NCBI GenBank assembly: GCA_964597305.1
Contig: CAZQWU010000001.1
Location: forward strand, 28,264 to 92,263
Source: UBA7398 sp964597305
GTDB lineage: Bacteria; Actinomycetota; Actinomycetes; Nanopelagicales; Nanopelagicaceae
DNA length: 64,000 nucleotides
Reading direction: 5' to 3'
Made by a program: the position numbers and the translations under genes. This document shows, in pieces, positions 25,125 through 33,575 of the stretch; the first letter of the stretch is position 1; the number at the start of each line of letters is the position of its first letter. The notes under the pieces were generated by a model. It was not told where the DNA came from. It did not search any database and was given only the letters and a program-made list of their open reading frames with translations.

Positions 25125-26521
25125 CTTTTCCAATTCCAACTCTGCCCAGCTGGGCCATCATGTATTTCGATACCGCGCTCTGACAGCGTATTGCGAAGTT
25201 GATCACTGAGCGCAAAATCTTTTGCTTCGCGAGCGAGCGCTCGTTGCCTGAGTAATTCGGCTAACTCTGGCGAAAGGTGATGCACAGGAGGCTGACGTAA
25301 AAGATCAAGGCCAACGAGTGGTTCAACCAATTCCAGCAGCGCACGTTTTTCGGTAACGTGTAAAGAACTTTTTAATGCGTTGCGCAGAATTTGCATTGCC
25401 TTAGGGGTATTTAAATCGTCACAGAAAGCAGCCAAGATTTTTGCGTAGAGAGAGCGAACTTCTTCACTCTCGTTAACTTCAGAGGGAGAAAGTGCACGCC
25501 ATTTAGTGAGGAGGTGATGTGCTGCTGCAATAGAGTCCCATGACAAATCCATCTGGCTGCGATATCGATTTTCAAGAAAACATAAGCGAAGTGCTAAGGG
25601 ATCGAAACCGCGATCCACAATGGTGGAGATGAGTACGACATTTCCTGCGCTCTTTGACATCTTTCTCCCTTCGAAAAGGAGATGCTCACCATGAAGCCAA
25701 TGGCTAACTGCTTCGGAAGTGCATTCGTCAGACTTATCGCGAGCTAATGAACTGGCAATGGGATTTGATTGTGCTCGCTCATTCTCATGGTGTGGGAATC
25801 GAAGATCAATACCACCAATATGGAGATCAACATGGTTGAGATAGTGAAGTGACATAGCAGAACATTCGATGTGCCAACCAGGAAAGCCAATTCCCCATGG
25901 CGATTGCCACACTAATTCACTTCGATTGGGAGCAGATTTCCAGAGCGCCCAATCGGCGTGGAATTTTTTTGCACCATCATCAACATAGTCATAGCGATGA
26001 CCTGGTTTTAACTTAGTCAAAGTATTACCGCTAATAGCACCATAACTTGTAAAGCTTTGTGCGTCATAATAGACCGTGTTATCACTGCCAACATATGCAT
26101 GACCTAAATCGATCAGCGATGAAATCATCGTGAACATATGATCTGTAAATTCGCTCGCTCGAGGATAGTGATGAGCAGGAGTGATATTCATTGCTGCAAG
26201 GTCTCGATGAAAACGAGATTCATAATCGCGTGCTATTTCAAGTGCAGTTCGTTTCTCAATCTTGCCTTGTGCAAGTAACTTATCGTCTTCAAAATCTTCT
26301 GACATATGCCCCACGTCAGTGATGTTTTGCACGAGAAAGACCTTTTCGCCAAGGGCTTTGAGCGTTCGAACCACAAGATCGGTGAGGAGGAAAGTACGGA
26401 GATTTCCAATGTGGGCATCGCGGTAGACGGTTGGCCCACAGCAATAAATAGCAAAGTGATCGGTATGTCGAACAACAGGTTTTACCGTGCGAGCTTGTGT
26501 ACAAAAAAGCGAAAGTGACAT
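25121..26521 (-). CDS. cysS: Cysteinyl-tRNA synthetase
   Basis: A 466-residue class I synthetase. The HIGH-type motif lies in CCGPTVYRDAHIGNLRTF, the KMSKS motif in EGRKMSKSAGNV, and zinc ligands in WHIECSAM and FPHHENE. The C-terminal segment ARE-AKDFALSDQLRN-GIEI is typical of CysS. This separates it from MshC, which lacks that domain. The ATG at 26521 forms a TGATG overlap with the upstream gene and is preferred to a start at 26530. Confidence 0.9.
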   Translation of the reverse strand: MSLSLFCTQARTVKPVVRHTDHFAIYCCGPTVYRDAHIGNLRTFLLTDLVVRTLKALGEKVFLVQNITDVGHMSEDFEDDKLLAQGKIEKRTALEIARDYESRFHRDLAAMNITPAHHYPRASEFTDHMFTMISSLIDLGHAYVGSDNTVYYDAQSFTSYGAISGNTLTKLKPGHRYDYVDDGAKKFHADWALWKSAPNRSELVWQSPWGIGFPGWHIECSAMSLHYLNHVDLHIGGIDLRFPHHENERAQSNPIASSLARDKSDECTSEAVSHWLHGEHLLFEGRKMSKSAGNVVLISTIVDRGFDPLALRLCFLENRYRSQMDLSWDSIAAAHHLLTKWRALSPSEVNESEEVRSLYAKILAAFCDDLNTPKAMQILRNALKSSLHVTEKRALLELVEPLVGLDLLRQPPVHHLSPELAELLRQRALAREAKDFALSDQLRNTLSERGIEIHDGPAGQSWNWKS

Positions 26522-27489
26522 CAGCAGCACGATCCTTCAACGCTGTCGTGAGTAATGAGAGTCAGCGACTTGATATATCCGTAATAACTAAATGTGTGAT
26601 GGAGACGAAAACCGAATTGTTCATACAGTCTGATGGCGATCGAATTACTTTGGGCAACGTGTAGCGCTAATTGGCGAGTACCGTGTTCGCGTGCTACCTC
26701 GGCGCATTGAGCAACCAACGCTTTCCCAAGACCTCGACCGCGGTAGCGTTCTTCAACGACAATGCGAGCAAGAACTCCCCAATCATCAGCAAAACCGATG
26801 CGCGCCTTCGCAATTATTTTCTCTTTCTCGGTAATAGCCAGATAGTGAGCTGGTGATCGAAGGAGAATGTCATTTACTTCTTCATCATTATCAAAAGTTA
26901 ACCAATCTGGTGATGGTGTCTGAGATATCTGCCAACGAAACGTGGAAGGTAAGTCGAAGCGCGATACCTTATGCGCATCAGCAATCATAAGATGTACATC
27001 GAATTCTTTCTGCCATGAAGAGGTGCGGAGATAGTTTTCAGTCAGCTCGCTTATACCGTGTGGGATTGCTATCACTGGCCGAAGTCGTGATTGTTCAAAA
27101 GTATCGATGACATTCCTTACCGCTTCCTCGCAGGAACCTTGCGGGTCGCCCAGAACTAAGACTGAATTAGCGCGGAGAGTTTTACCTTTATCAATGCGGT
27201 AAACCCAGAGACCATCTTCAAAGTACTGAGCGGGTAACCAGGTATTCATTGCTGCGCGTTCAAGTGAACGAATGCGCACTGTGAGTGGTTGCCCCTTACC
27301 AATCTCAGTGATGGGTTCAACAACTCGCCAGGCGACGACCGCAGATTGATCAAATTCGGCGAGTGAGCCATCTTTTTTCCGGATCAATCCAGGTGATTCT
27401 AGGATTCCAAGAAAGTCCTGATATCCGCCATGAATCTGGATACGGACAGAGACCCGCTCTCCAAGGGCATCTGCCAAGGATTTGCGCAC
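26521..27489 (-). CDS. GNAT-family N-acetyltransferase with N-terminal SH3-like domain
   Basis: A 322-residue protein. Residues 1-60 form a beta-rich domain (GERVSVRIQIHGGYQDFLG) like that before the acetyltransferase domain in Rv0428c-type proteins. The GNAT domain is at the C-terminus: the acetyl-CoA loop RIVVEERYRGRGLGKALV and the SIRLYEQFGF-like segment SIAIRLYEQFGF. The frame continues to an ATG at 27519 that would overlap fdxA. The GTG at 27489 has a TACAAT box six bases upstream and is preferred. Acetyl acceptor unknown. It is coupled to cysS by a one-base overlap. Confidence 0.8.
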   Translation of the reverse strand: MRKSLADALGERVSVRIQIHGGYQDFLGILESPGLIRKKDGSLAEFDQSAVVAWRVVEPITEIGKGQPLTVRIRSLERAAMNTWLPAQYFEDGLWVYRIDKGKTLRANSVLVLGDPQGSCEEAVRNVIDTFEQSRLRPVIAIPHGISELTENYLRTSSWQKEFDVHLMIADAHKVSRFDLPSTFRWQISQTPSPDWLTFDNDEEVNDILLRSPAHYLAITEKEKIIAKARIGFADDWGVLARIVVEERYRGRGLGKALVAQCAEVAREHGTRQLALHVAQSNSIAIRLYEQFGFRLHHTFSYYGYIKSLTLITHDSVEGSCC

Positions 27490-27495
27490 CGACAC

Positions 27496-27505
27496 ATTGT
27501 AGGAT
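27496..27505. promoter_or_regulatory. Overlapping divergent -10 boxes (GNAT gene / fdxA)
   Basis: ATTGTAGGAT contains TACAAT on the minus strand (27501-27496, six bases before the GTG at 27489) and TAGGAT on the plus strand (27500-27505, seven bases before the fdxA ATG at 27513). The two boxes share two base pairs and the whole intergenic space is 23 bases. Confidence 0.55.
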
Positions 27506-27512
27506 TTGAGCC

Positions 27513-27836
27513 ATGACATACATCATCGCCGAACCCTGTGTAGATATAAAAGATAAATCGTGTATCGAAGAGTGCCCAGTCGATTGCATCTACGAAGGTG
27601 AACGAATGTTGTATATCCAACCCGATGAGTGTGTTGATTGCGGTGCGTGTGAACCAGTCTGTCCGGTTGAAGCAATCTATTACGAAGATGATGTGCCATC
27701 GCAATGGAAAGATTTCACCGCAGCCAATGCTGAATTTTTTGAAGAGCTAGGCTCACCTGGTGGTGCAAGCAAAGTCGGTCCAACAGGTCGCGATCACAAA
27801 GTTATCGTTGCAATTCAAAAAAAGCCCGCTGAATAA
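27513..27836 (+). CDS. fdxA: 7Fe ferredoxin FdxA/FdxC
   Basis: A 107-residue ferredoxin. The N-terminal half has two cluster motifs: CVDIKDKSCIEECPVDC and CVDCGACEPVCP, arranged as in 3Fe-4S/4Fe-4S ferredoxins of mycobacteria and Streptomyces. A C-terminal extension (WKDFTAANAEFFEELGSPGG) is typical of the actinobacterial type. It is a soluble low-potential electron carrier. It precedes dapC, the same order as Rv1177-Rv1178. Confidence 0.95.
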   Translation: MTYIIAEPCVDIKDKSCIEECPVDCIYEGERMLYIQPDECVDCGACEPVCPVEAIYYEDDVPSQWKDFTAANAEFFEELGSPGGASKVGPTGRDHKVIVAIQKKPAE

Positions 27837-27883
27837 CGTTTTTTCGCTCACCACCAGATTTCGGAAATAGACGGAGGGCGTCG

Positions 27884-28957
27884 ATGAAGCTTCCAGATTT
27901 CCCCTGGGATACCTTGGCGCCGTACGGCGAGAAAGCTCGACAACATCCCCACGGAATTATTGATCTCTCACAAGGAACGCCGGTTGATCCAACTCCAGAA
28001 TTCATTCAGCGCGCTCTGCAGGAAAGTGCAAATTCTCCGTCCTATCCGGTGACGACTGGAACTCCAGAACTCCGTGAGGCGCTTTTAACTTATTCGCGTA
28101 CTGTTCTCGGCGCGCAAGGAGATTTTGATGTCCTGCCAACGATTGGCTCGAAAGAATTAGTTGCCTGGTTGCCAACTCTTCTTGAATCAAAAAAAGTTCT
28201 GATTCCACAGATCGCCTACCCAACCTACAAAGTGGGTGGTCTGATTGCTTCAGCCTCTGTTTACGAGGTTGACATAGATTCAACTCAATGGCCGAATGCA
28301 GATTTGGCATGGATCAATACACCGTCAAATCCAACAGGTCGAGTACATACTCGCGACGAATTACTCAACGCAATCTCGTGGGCACGCAATGGAAACAGAG
28401 TTCTAGCAAGCGATGAGTGCTATGTGTCATTTCCGGATCGTGATAAGCCCGTATCAATTCTCTCGCTCACCAACGGAGATAACCGGAATATTATTGCGGT
28501 GCATTCTCTCTCAAAGCGATCAAACTTAGCAGGGTATCGAGGAGCATTTGTCGTTGGCGATTCATCCATCATCAAGACATTGTTAGAGATTCGTAAACAT
28601 GCAGGAATGATGGTGCCACTTCCAGTTCAACGAGCGATGACGGTTGCTCTGAAAGATGAGAACCATGTCAATGAACAAGCTGAGCGGTATCGACTCCGTC
28701 GAGAAATTTTACGAAACGCATTAACCGAGGCTGGTTTTACGATTGAAAATTCCGGTGCAGGTTTATATCTATGGTGCACTCGCGGCGAAAAAGATTGGAC
28801 AAGTGTTGCCTGGTTAGCAGAGCGAGGAATTCTTGCGACTCCAGGAAGTTTTTATGGCCAGCTCGGCGAACAACATATTCGAGTCGCACTCACTGCACTT
28901 GATGTAAAGATTCGTGAAGCAGCAGAGCGAATTACACGTTCGCTTGCGGGAAACTAA
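27884..28957 (+). CDS. dapC: Succinyldiaminopimelate transaminase DapC
   Basis: A 357-residue class I/II PLP aminotransferase matching the actinobacterial DapC (Rv1178-like) group. It starts LPDFPWDTLAPYGEKA and has DLSQGTPVDPTPEFIQ, the SNPTGR motif, and the PLP lysine in HSLSKRSNLAGYRGAF. It uses glutamate to convert N-succinyl-2-amino-6-ketopimelate to N-succinyl-LL-DAP in the lysine and peptidoglycan precursor pathway. A GGAGGG ribosome binding site precedes the ATG. With dapD at 9381 it supports the succinylase pathway. Confidence 0.93.
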   Translation: MKLPDFPWDTLAPYGEKARQHPHGIIDLSQGTPVDPTPEFIQRALQESANSPSYPVTTGTPELREALLTYSRTVLGAQGDFDVLPTIGSKELVAWLPTLLESKKVLIPQIAYPTYKVGGLIASASVYEVDIDSTQWPNADLAWINTPSNPTGRVHTRDELLNAISWARNGNRVLASDECYVSFPDRDKPVSILSLTNGDNRNIIAVHSLSKRSNLAGYRGAFVVGDSSIIKTLLEIRKHAGMMVPLPVQRAMTVALKDENHVNEQAERYRLRREILRNALTEAGFTIENSGAGLYLWCTRGEKDWTSVAWLAERGILATPGSFYGQLGEQHIRVALTALDVKIREAAERITRSLAGN

Positions 28958-28973
28958 GACGGAAAACTAAGAC
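28949..28973 (+). repeat. Imperfect tandem duplication across the dapC stop codon
   Basis: GGAAACTAAGAC (28949-28960) is followed directly by GGAAAACTAAGAC (28961-28973), which differs by one inserted A. The first copy contains the TAA stop of dapC. A second such duplication occurs at 46029-46068. Confidence 0.8.
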
Positions 28974-28986
28974 TGAAAATCGAGAG

Positions 28987-29985
28987 ATGTCGATGAGCGC
29001 AGATAAGCCGATCACAAAGGCGATATTGCTCGTTGGTGGACGAGGAACTCGCTTATTGCCACTGACCGAACGCACACCAAAGCCCATGTTAAAAGTTGCT
29101 GGAGTACCGTTTACTGAGCATCAACTGGCGAAAGCTCGTCAAGCAGGAATTACTGACATTGCACTTGCGACATCTTTTATGGCAGATATTTTCCAACCGT
29201 ATTTTGGAGATGGATCTCGACTTGGACTCAGGATGCACTATGCGGTGGAGAAAGAAGCGCTCGGTACCGGTGGAGCTATCAAAAATGCAAGTGAGGTTCT
29301 CAATCTTTCACGCGATGAATCTGTTGTCATATTTAATGGCGATGTACTCAGTGGCCATGATTTATCTGGTCAAATGAGATTTCACCAACAGCATGGCGCA
29401 GCTGCCACTCTCTATCTGACAGAGGTATCTGACGCTCGCGCCTTTGGTTGCGTTCCGCTCGATGAGTCTGCAAACGTGACGGCCTTTCTCGAGAAAATGG
29501 ATAATCCCGTTACTAATTTGATTAATGCAGGATGTTATGTTTTCCGTTCGGACGTTCTTCATTACATTCCATCGCAGACAGTGGTGAGCGTCGAACGTGA
29601 AACTTTTCCTGCGATATTAAAAGAAGGATTGACGGTCAAAGGTTTTGTCGATCGTAGTTATTGGCTTGATATTGGAACACCTAACGCATTAGTAAAGGCA
29701 TCTCGAGATCTCCTCACAGGAACATTTACCTCGCCTGCAACACCGCCACATACCAACGAAGTTTTGATTGAACCGGGAGCAGTGATCTCCCCGACGGCAG
29801 TCATTAATCAAGGCACTTATATTGGTGCAGGAGCTCAGATTGGTGATCGATGCACAATCTCTGGCTCGATCATTGAATCTGGCGCAATTATTGGTGCGAA
29901 TTCGACTCTTATTAATAGTTTTGTCAGAGAAAATACGAAAATAAGTGAAAATTCTCTCGAAAAATCTAGTTTTTTAGGTTTTTAA
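28987..29985 (+). CDS. Sugar-phosphate nucleotidyltransferase (mannose-1-P guanylyltransferase-like)
   Basis: A 332-residue enzyme with an N-terminal nucleotidyltransferase domain: KAILLVGGRGTRLLPLTER and TPKPMLKVAG, then EALGTGGAIKNA and the metal aspartate in VVIFNGDVLSG. A C-terminal left-handed beta helix follows (VISPTAVINQGTYIGAGAQIG). This is the layout of ManB/Rv3264c-type GDP-mannose pyrophosphorylases, which fits its place upstream of whiB2 and a phosphomannomutase. The exact sugar and nucleotide cannot be fixed from sequence. A GAAAAT box lies six bases before the ATG at 28987. Confidence 0.82.
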   Translation: MSMSADKPITKAILLVGGRGTRLLPLTERTPKPMLKVAGVPFTEHQLAKARQAGITDIALATSFMADIFQPYFGDGSRLGLRMHYAVEKEALGTGGAIKNASEVLNLSRDESVVIFNGDVLSGHDLSGQMRFHQQHGAAATLYLTEVSDARAFGCVPLDESANVTAFLEKMDNPVTNLINAGCYVFRSDVLHYIPSQTVVSVERETFPAILKEGLTVKGFVDRSYWLDIGTPNALVKASRDLLTGTFTSPATPPHTNEVLIEPGAVISPTAVINQGTYIGAGAQIGDRCTISGSIIESGAIIGANSTLINSFVRENTKISENSLEKSSFLGF

Positions 29986-29998
29986 CCCCACTCAGGAC

Positions 29999-30027
29999 TT
30001 GACTCAAACGAATAACACGCGTGTAAT
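29999..30027 (+). promoter_or_regulatory. Strong -35/-10 promoter of whiB2
   Basis: TTGACT (29999-30004) and TGTAAT (30022-30027) are separated by 17 bases. Each differs by one base from the sigma-70 consensus. This is the best two-element promoter I saw in the window. It gives whiB2 a leader of about 70 bases, unlike the many leaderless genes. Confidence 0.65.
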
Positions 30028-30063
30028 TCAGCCAGTAGCGCCGCCTCCGGGGGGCCCCTTCAT

Positions 30064-30078
30064 TCTGAATCGTTCAGA
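30064..30078 (+). promoter_or_regulatory. Hairpin in the whiB2 5' leader
   Basis: TCTGAA-TCG-TTCAGA forms a six-pair stem with a three-base loop, 26 bases before the whiB2 start. A GC-rich run GGGGGGCCCC (30049-30058) lies just upstream. They may affect translation or mRNA stability. This is not a known riboswitch class. Confidence 0.35.
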
Positions 30079-30104
30079 GCGAAGTGACTTGAGGAGATTA
30101 TTAG

Positions 30105-30392
30105 ATGTCTGAACTTCGACGAGATTATTCAAACGTCGGTCCAAGCATTCAATTAGGTAATGGTGAGATTGTTGAGCTTTCATGGCAAGAGCGAGCGCTC
30201 TGTGCCCAGACAGATCCGGAAGCATTCTTTCCGGAAAAGGGCGGATCTACGCGTGAAGCCAAACGGGTATGTATGTCATGCGATGTTCGCTCAGAATGTC
30301 TCGAATACGCGCTAGCTCACGACGAGCGATTTGGAATTTGGGGCGGACTCTCTGAGCGTGAGCGTCGTAGACTCAAGCGTCGACCTGCTTAA
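30105..30392 (+). CDS. whiB2: WhiB2/WhmD-type transcription factor
   Basis: A 95-residue Wbl protein. The four cluster cysteines are in ALCAQTD, RVCMSCDVRSEC (the C-x2-C-x5-C pattern). They are followed by the FGIWGGLSERERRRLKRR turn and basic C-terminus. It holds a 4Fe-4S cluster and controls division and septation genes in actinobacteria by binding the primary sigma factor. The N-terminal part and location beside the DUF3499 and phosphomannomutase genes match WhiB2/WhmD rather than WhiB1. A GAGGAG ribosome binding site precedes the ATG. Confidence 0.92.
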   Translation: MSELRRDYSNVGPSIQLGNGEIVELSWQERALCAQTDPEAFFPEKGGSTREAKRVCMSCDVRSECLEYALAHDERFGIWGGLSERERRRLKRRPA

Positions 30393-30408
30393 AACCGCTT
30401 AGCGTTTT
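30391..30408 (+). terminator. Weak terminator-like hairpin after whiB2
   Basis: AAAACCGC-TTA-GCGTTTT pairs with one bulged C and overlaps the whiB2 stop codon. Only four T follow the GC core, so termination would be partial and could allow read-through to the glycosyltransferase. Confidence 0.35.
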
Positions 30409-30443
30409 AAATTCCCAACTGTCGGCGAGGTGGTGACAACGCT

Positions 30444-33400
30444 ATGGCCGAAACTCCTTCAACGATCCACCATGTTACGACCATCATTGTCGCGCATGAT
30501 GGCGCTGCCTGGATTCCTAAAGTTGTTGCAGCGCTCTCAGTACAAACCAGGCCGTTTGATCGATCAATTGCAATTGATACCGAATCCCATGATGACTCTG
30601 CGAAATTACTTCGGGCATCAGGATTTACAACAGTCACCATGTCACGGGGGACTGGCTTTGGTGATGCGATTGAAGAAGCGCTTAAAAAATTACCTCCGAT
30701 AAAAAAAGTTTCGGGACACGACAATTCATCCGAAAAAATAATCGAGTGGCTCTGGCTCATTCACGATGATTGCGCACCAAAAAAGAATGCGCTTGCTGAA
30801 TTGTTGAAAGCGGTGGAATCTCGGCCATCGGTGGCGATCGCTGGACCGAAAATACTTGGCTGGAACGATCGCAACCACATATTGGAGTTGGGCGTCAGTA
30901 TTGCGCCAAATGGTGCTCGATGGACTGGTATGGAATATCGAGAGCAAGATCAAGGTCAACATGATGGTAATAAAGAAAGTAAAGAAGTTTTAGCTGTCAG
31001 TACCGCCGGTGCATTGATTCGACGTGATGTCTATGAAGAACTTGGCGGCCTTGATCCAGAACTTTCACTGTTTCGCGACGATGTTGATTTCGGTTGGCGA
31101 GCACGGACCGCCGGACATTCGGTTATCGCAGTTGCAAATTCCGTGGTGTATCACGCAGAAGCCGCTGCAAGTGAACGTCGATCGGTTGATGTTTCAGAAG
31201 CTTTTTTGCGACGACCGTTGCTTCTCGATCGACGAAATGCAGCGTATGTGCTCTTAGTTAATGCATCATGGTGGTGGTTACCTTTTATTACGATACAACT
31301 TCTCTTCTCATCCATTGTTCGAGCAATCGGGTATTTATTTGCCAAATTGCCAGGATATGCAGCTGATGAAATTGCAGCGGTTGGCTTGTTATTTATTAAA
31401 CCGACAAAAATATTTGATGCACGTAAGCAGCGAAGAAAAACGCGATTGCTCTCTTCGCGCATCATTGCAGAGTTCATCCCGCCTCGAGGAAGTCAGATTT
31501 CACTGGCATTTGAACGCGCTCGAGCTGCGGTAGCTCGATATTTCGATCGACGTAGCGCTCAGACTGGTTGGATTATTGGCGAGCCCAATGATGAAGAAGA
31601 GAAAACGCTACCGACCATCGACCTTGGCTCTGAGGAAAATGACGACGAATTTGTCGACGATGAGCAGTTCACTCGGTTAAAGGCTTTTTTCTCTCGACCG
31701 ATTTACACCTTCACACTTTTAATCGCGCTCTTAACCGTGATCGCATCCCGACATCGCGTGGGCGATATCGCTGGTGGAATTCTCTCTCCGGTTCCAGCAA
31801 GTGGCGTTGACCTTCTTCGTAAATATACGGAATCGTGGCACACCGTAAGTCAGGGAAGTAGTGCAAGCGCCTCGCCCTGGTTATTCCTCTTAGGTCTGGC
31901 GAGCGTGATTACTCTCGGCAATCTCAAACTCTTGATTTCCGCCCTCTTTCTTTTGATTGTGCCCATCATCTTTGTTCTCACGTATAAGTACGCTCGAAGT
32001 ATTACGAAGAATCGCGCAATCGCACTTTGTGGCGCAGCGCTTATATCGCTTTCGCCTGCGCTTCTTAATTCCATCAACAATGGTGCTTTTACCACACTCG
32101 TAATTGCATTGATTACACCATTTTATGCATCAACACTTCTTAACCGGGATCCTTCTGAATTACCCTGGCAGCGAACGTTTTTTCTCGCTGTGTGTGATGC
32201 TTTTGTATTTTTCTTCTCGCCACTGCTTTTTGTTGCGATCACATGTTGGCAATTGGTGCGCGCGCTTCCGAACCTTTACATTCGATTGAGCAACCCTGAG
32301 TTGCGTCGGTATGCACTTCACAATGACCTTGCAAAATTAGCGACTCTCATCATCACTCCTTTAATCGTTGCCTTTCCTTGGTCATTTACATTGATGCGTC
32401 ATCCTTCTCGGTTTCTCATTGAGCCAGGGCTACAAATTCCTACAGGAGAAACATTGGCAATTGTGTTTGGTAATCCTGGTGGTGCAAGTGGTGTGCCTCA
32501 ATGGATCATTGCACCGACTTTAATCATTGCTTTTATTGCGCTCTTTAGTTCGTCAACTCGCATATTCGGTGAATTCACTTTATTTATGATTGGCTTTGCG
32601 TTAATCGCAACAATATTTCCGGTAGCTGGCCATGGAAATTTCAATCCCGAATCTCCCTACACAGGTAGCGTTCTACTTCTCGCAACTTTTACTGCCGTAA
32701 TCGCAGCCGTAAAACTTGGCGATCGACATATTCCACTGCTTTCTCAATCCCATGTGGGTTTTCGCCATCTCATGACTTTAGCTACCGCGATCCTGGCGAC
32801 CGGGTCACTTATTGCAACGGCTACGTGGTGGGTAACAAGCGGTGCGAACTCCTTGGTTAGGAGTAACCACACTTCACCCTTACCAGCATTTGTGAGTGCA
32901 AGTGGCGATACTCCAGAACGCTATAAAACATTGGTTGTTAGTGCACGTTCAGGATCCATAACGTATTTCATCGCTCGCGATAAAAGTTTAGAACTTGGCG
33001 ATGCAGATTCACTCTACGATGTTGATCCGTTGATTAATCAAGCTATTGCGGACTTGGTAACAGGTATAGGAGTTACCAGTAGCCAGGTTTTTGGCAATTT
33101 CGGAATTCGATATCTTTTTCTAGCAAATCCCGTAGATCCCGATCTCGTGAGAACTATTGATGGGATTGGTGGCTTTGTTCGATCATCTGCCACGCGCGAT
33201 GGAATTTCTTGGAAAATACCCAATGCCAAAACTCGCATCACCGTGAAATTCAGTGATGGCTCACAATTAGGTATTCCCAGTGGTGCGATTGGCGCTAAAA
33301 CAATCGTGCCTGGCGCTGGCACGATCACCATAGCCGAAAAGTTTGATGGTAAATGGAAATTACTTTTCAATGGCCAAGCAATCCCGATTGAACGAAATTC

Positions 33401-33575
33401 TGATGGATACCCGATGTTCACCGTTCCGAGTAAAGGTGTTGTACAAATTTTCCATGATGGTACTCAACGGCGAGCTTTAATCTCACTTCAATTTATAGCG
33501 ATTTTTGTTCTCGTTATTCTCGCGGCTCCAAGTGGCCGTCGACGAAAAGAAGTTCCGATTGAGGAGTTGGCATGA
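30444..33575 (+). CDS. Large membrane glycosyltransferase (GT2 domain plus multi-TM)
   Basis: A 1043-residue protein. Residues 1 to about 240 form a GT2 domain (TTIIVAHDGAAWIPKVV, WLIHDDCAPKKNALAELL with the metal-binding DD, FRDDVDFGWRARTAGHS). A first membrane segment follows near 265-295, then a cytosolic stretch with an acidic region near 385-405. About ten membrane segments span 415-790, and a beta-rich extracytoplasmic domain precedes a last helix near 1012-1032. The layout fits actinobacterial envelope glycosyltransferases at this whiB2-DUF5719 locus. The glycan is unknown. Its stop overlaps the next gene by four bases. Confidence 0.82.
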   Translation: MAETPSTIHHVTTIIVAHDGAAWIPKVVAALSVQTRPFDRSIAIDTESHDDSAKLLRASGFTTVTMSRGTGFGDAIEEALKKLPPIKKVSGHDNSSEKIIEWLWLIHDDCAPKKNALAELLKAVESRPSVAIAGPKILGWNDRNHILELGVSIAPNGARWTGMEYREQDQGQHDGNKESKEVLAVSTAGALIRRDVYEELGGLDPELSLFRDDVDFGWRARTAGHSVIAVANSVVYHAEAAASERRSVDVSEAFLRRPLLLDRRNAAYVLLVNASWWWLPFITIQLLFSSIVRAIGYLFAKLPGYAADEIAAVGLLFIKPTKIFDARKQRRKTRLLSSRIIAEFIPPRGSQISLAFERARAAVARYFDRRSAQTGWIIGEPNDEEEKTLPTIDLGSEENDDEFVDDEQFTRLKAFFSRPIYTFTLLIALLTVIASRHRVGDIAGGILSPVPASGVDLLRKYTESWHTVSQGSSASASPWLFLLGLASVITLGNLKLLISALFLLIVPIIFVLTYKYARSITKNRAIALCGAALISLSPALLNSINNGAFTTLVIALITPFYASTLLNRDPSELPWQRTFFLAVCDAFVFFFSPLLFVAITCWQLVRALPNLYIRLSNPELRRYALHNDLAKLATLIITPLIVAFPWSFTLMRHPSRFLIEPGLQIPTGETLAIVFGNPGGASGVPQWIIAPTLIIAFIALFSSSTRIFGEFTLFMIGFALIATIFPVAGHGNFNPESPYTGSVLLLATFTAVIAAVKLGDRHIPLLSQSHVGFRHLMTLATAILATGSLIATATWWVTSGANSLVRSNHTSPLPAFVSASGDTPERYKTLVVSARSGSITYFIARDKSLELGDADSLYDVDPLINQAIADLVTGIGVTSSQVFGNFGIRYLFLANPVDPDLVRTIDGIGGFVRSSATRDGISWKIPNAKTRITVKFSDGSQLGIPSGAIGAKTIVPGAGTITIAEKFDGKWKLLFNGQAIPIERNSDGYPMFTVPSKGVVQIFHDGTQRRALISLQFIAIFVLVILAAPSGRRRKEVPIEELA

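Noticed and set aside
25121..26521. Mycothiol ligase MshC, suggested by nearby mshB
   Set aside because: The protein has the CysS C-terminal anticodon-end motif and the CysS-type CGPTVY and PHHENE segments, so tRNA synthetase is the better call.
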